In this document: positions 5,768-6,467 of the stretch, piece after piece
Layout of the letters: every line of letters begins with the position of its first letter
Position numbering within the stretch: position 1 is the first letter of the stretch
From: Sulfuricurvum sp. IAE1
GTDB taxonomy: Bacteria; Campylobacterota; Campylobacteria; Campylobacterales; Sulfurimonadaceae
DNA length: 6,467 bases
Assembly: GCA_945867285.1 (NCBI GenBank)
Contig: CAMBHX010000090.1
Span: 1 to 6,467, forward strand
Reading direction: 5' to 3'
Notes under the pieces: generated by a model
Database searches by the model: none
Told to the model about the DNA's origin: nothing
Seen by the model: the letters and a program-made list of their open reading frames with translations, nothing else
Program-made: the position numbers and the translations under genes

Positions 5768-6379
5768 ATGAAAAAAATAGTGCTTGCTTTCCCAATAATA
5801 ATTGGTATCTCGGTCTACGTGTGGTATGTTCATTTTCACTATCGATTCGAAACCATTGATAAAAATAAAGTCTATAAATCCGCCGCCATACCACCTGAAG
5901 AATTACCTCACTATCTCCATAAATACAACATTAAAACCGTTATAGATCTCCGTGATGGGGGAAATTATAGTGAGCTTAATCCAGTTAATCAATCTGAAAT
6001 CGATTCAGAAGCACGCGTAATAGCCAAAATTGGCAATGTAGAGCATATCAATATTCCCTCACCACAAGTGCCTACACGCGAAACGCTGACCCGCTTTTTG
6101 ACCGTAATTAATGATAAAAATGCCTATCCTATCTTAATCCACTGCTATCATGGTACGGGACGCGCTCAAATCTACTCCGCACTCTATCGGATCGAAAAAT
6201 TGCAGATGTCCAATGAAGAAGCCCGTTTGAAAACTAGATGGATTACACAGATGCCTGGATATAAAAGTGCATTTGCCCTATCTAAAGACAAAGGGAAGTT
6301 TTTGGCTCTTTATGCCCCATCATGTTTGGAATCCAAAAGTACTAGAGAAAGTTTAATTCCATCATCCTACGAACTCTAA
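5768..6379 (+). CDS. Membrane-anchored CX5R phosphatase, dual-specificity/Siw14-like
   Basis: This 203-residue protein has an N-terminal Lys-rich start and one hydrophobic segment (about 4-21), acting as a signal anchor or uncleaved signal, which would place the catalytic domain in the periplasm. The domain has a KVYKSA strand (34-39), a KTVIDLRD segment (56-63) and the P-loop H125-C-Y-H-G-T-G-R132, a complete CX5R motif with nucleophile C126 and phosphate-binding R132. This fits tyrosine/dual-specificity or Siw14-type phosphatases; the substrate could be phosphoprotein, phosphoinositide-like or lipid phosphate. No Asp is visible in the HINIPSPQVP stretch (93-102), where a general acid is often found. 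I chose ATG 5768 (AAGAG five bases upstream) over ATG 5744, which has no ribosome site. Its sense strand seems richer in A and C than its neighbours, perhaps a sign of different origin. Confidence 0.83.
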   Translation: MKKIVLAFPIIIGISVYVWYVHFHYRFETIDKNKVYKSAAIPPEELPHYLHKYNIKTVIDLRDGGNYSELNPVNQSEIDSEARVIAKIGNVEHINIPSPQVPTRETLTRFLTVINDKNAYPILIHCYHGTGRAQIYSALYRIEKLQMSNEEARLKTRWITQMPGYKSAFALSKDKGKFLALYAPSCLESKSTRESLIPSSYEL

Positions 6380-6392
6380 AGCTTTAGAATTC
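6371..6392. repeat. Near-perfect palindrome spanning the stop codons of convergent reading frames
   Basis: Bases 6375-6388 form a perfect 14-base palindrome (TCTAAAGCTTTAGA), extended to 22 bases with a single mismatched pair (6374/6389). It contains the phosphatase stop (6377-6379) and, symmetrically, the TAA of the frame on the other strand (6384-6386). Without a loop it is a poor hairpin, and no T tract follows directly. Confidence 0.5.
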
Positions 6393-6467
6393 ATATTTTT
6401 CAAAAACATTCGGTAGAGAACGATTCAGTACTTTGTCCAACGCTGTATCAAATAGAGGTTTTACCTC
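6384..6467 (-). CDS. Possible C-terminal fragment of an unidentified protein (5' end outside window)
   Basis: On the minus strand one frame is open from the window edge for 27 codons and ends in TAA at 6384-6386; the other two frames close within a few codons. The encoded tail is charged and mixed, with a DTALDKVLNRSLPNVFEKY stretch, and I do not recognise it. Its end four bases from the phosphatase stop, tail to tail, fits the tight packing seen elsewhere in the window. A frame this short can be open by chance. Confidence 0.42.
   Translation of the reverse strand, partial: EVKPLFDTALDKVLNRSLPNVFEKYEF

Noticed and set aside
1..6467. CRISPR array, tRNA, rRNA, transposon or prophage signals
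   Set aside because: No regularly spaced repeats, cloverleaf candidates, transposase or phage-like frames are visible on either strand.

Overview
The window looks like a chromosomal stretch of a Campylobacterota (epsilonproteobacterial) genome, most likely a free-living sulfur oxidiser of the Sulfuricurvum/Sulfurimonas kind. The DNA is moderately AT-rich and genes are tightly packed. The best taxonomic marker is the 2-Cys peroxiredoxin: it has the same length (198 aa), the same start (MLVTK.APDF) and the same cysteine positions (49 and 169) as Helicobacter pylori AhpC/TsaA, as I remember that protein. The genus is an inference and cannot be settled from this sequence.

Layout. 1-404 (+): the 3' end of a MerT-like inner-membrane metal transporter, overlapping a MerP-like periplasmic metal-binding protein. 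405-488: a short gap with three hairpins, two of them abutting exactly. 489-1085 (-): the peroxiredoxin gene ahpC, facing the mer genes tail to tail. 1086-1247: a divergent control region with a promoter candidate for each side, a tandem octamer and an AT-rich palindrome. 1248-4081 (+): an ABC half-exporter, then an AI-2E/PerM-family permease overlapping it by one base, so a two-gene translationally coupled operon. 4091-4809 (-): two small membrane-anchored coiled-coil proteins of the DUF948 (YtxG-like) and YtxH-like kinds, in the same order as ytxG-ytxH in Bacillus. 4810-4950: a second divergent intergenic region. 4951-5691 (+): a lipoprotein with two META/HslJ-like domains. 5768-6379 (+): a membrane-anchored CX5R phosphatase of the dual-specificity/Siw14-like type. 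6384-6467 (-): the possible 3' end of another, unidentified gene.

Common theme. Most products act at or outside the inner membrane: metal uptake or binding, export, envelope coiled-coil proteins, an outer-membrane lipoprotein and a probably extracytoplasmic phosphatase. The peroxiredoxin is the one clear cytosolic stress enzyme. This reads as ordinary core or housekeeping stress and envelope DNA. I see no transposase, integrase, phage gene, CRISPR array, tRNA or rRNA, and no convincing new multi-gene system. The most useful leads are the compound palindrome after merP, a possible leaderless transcript for the ABC exporter, the DUF948/YtxH pair with an internal 25-residue repeat, the phosphatase lacking an obvious general acid, and a near-perfect palindrome covering the last stop codons.
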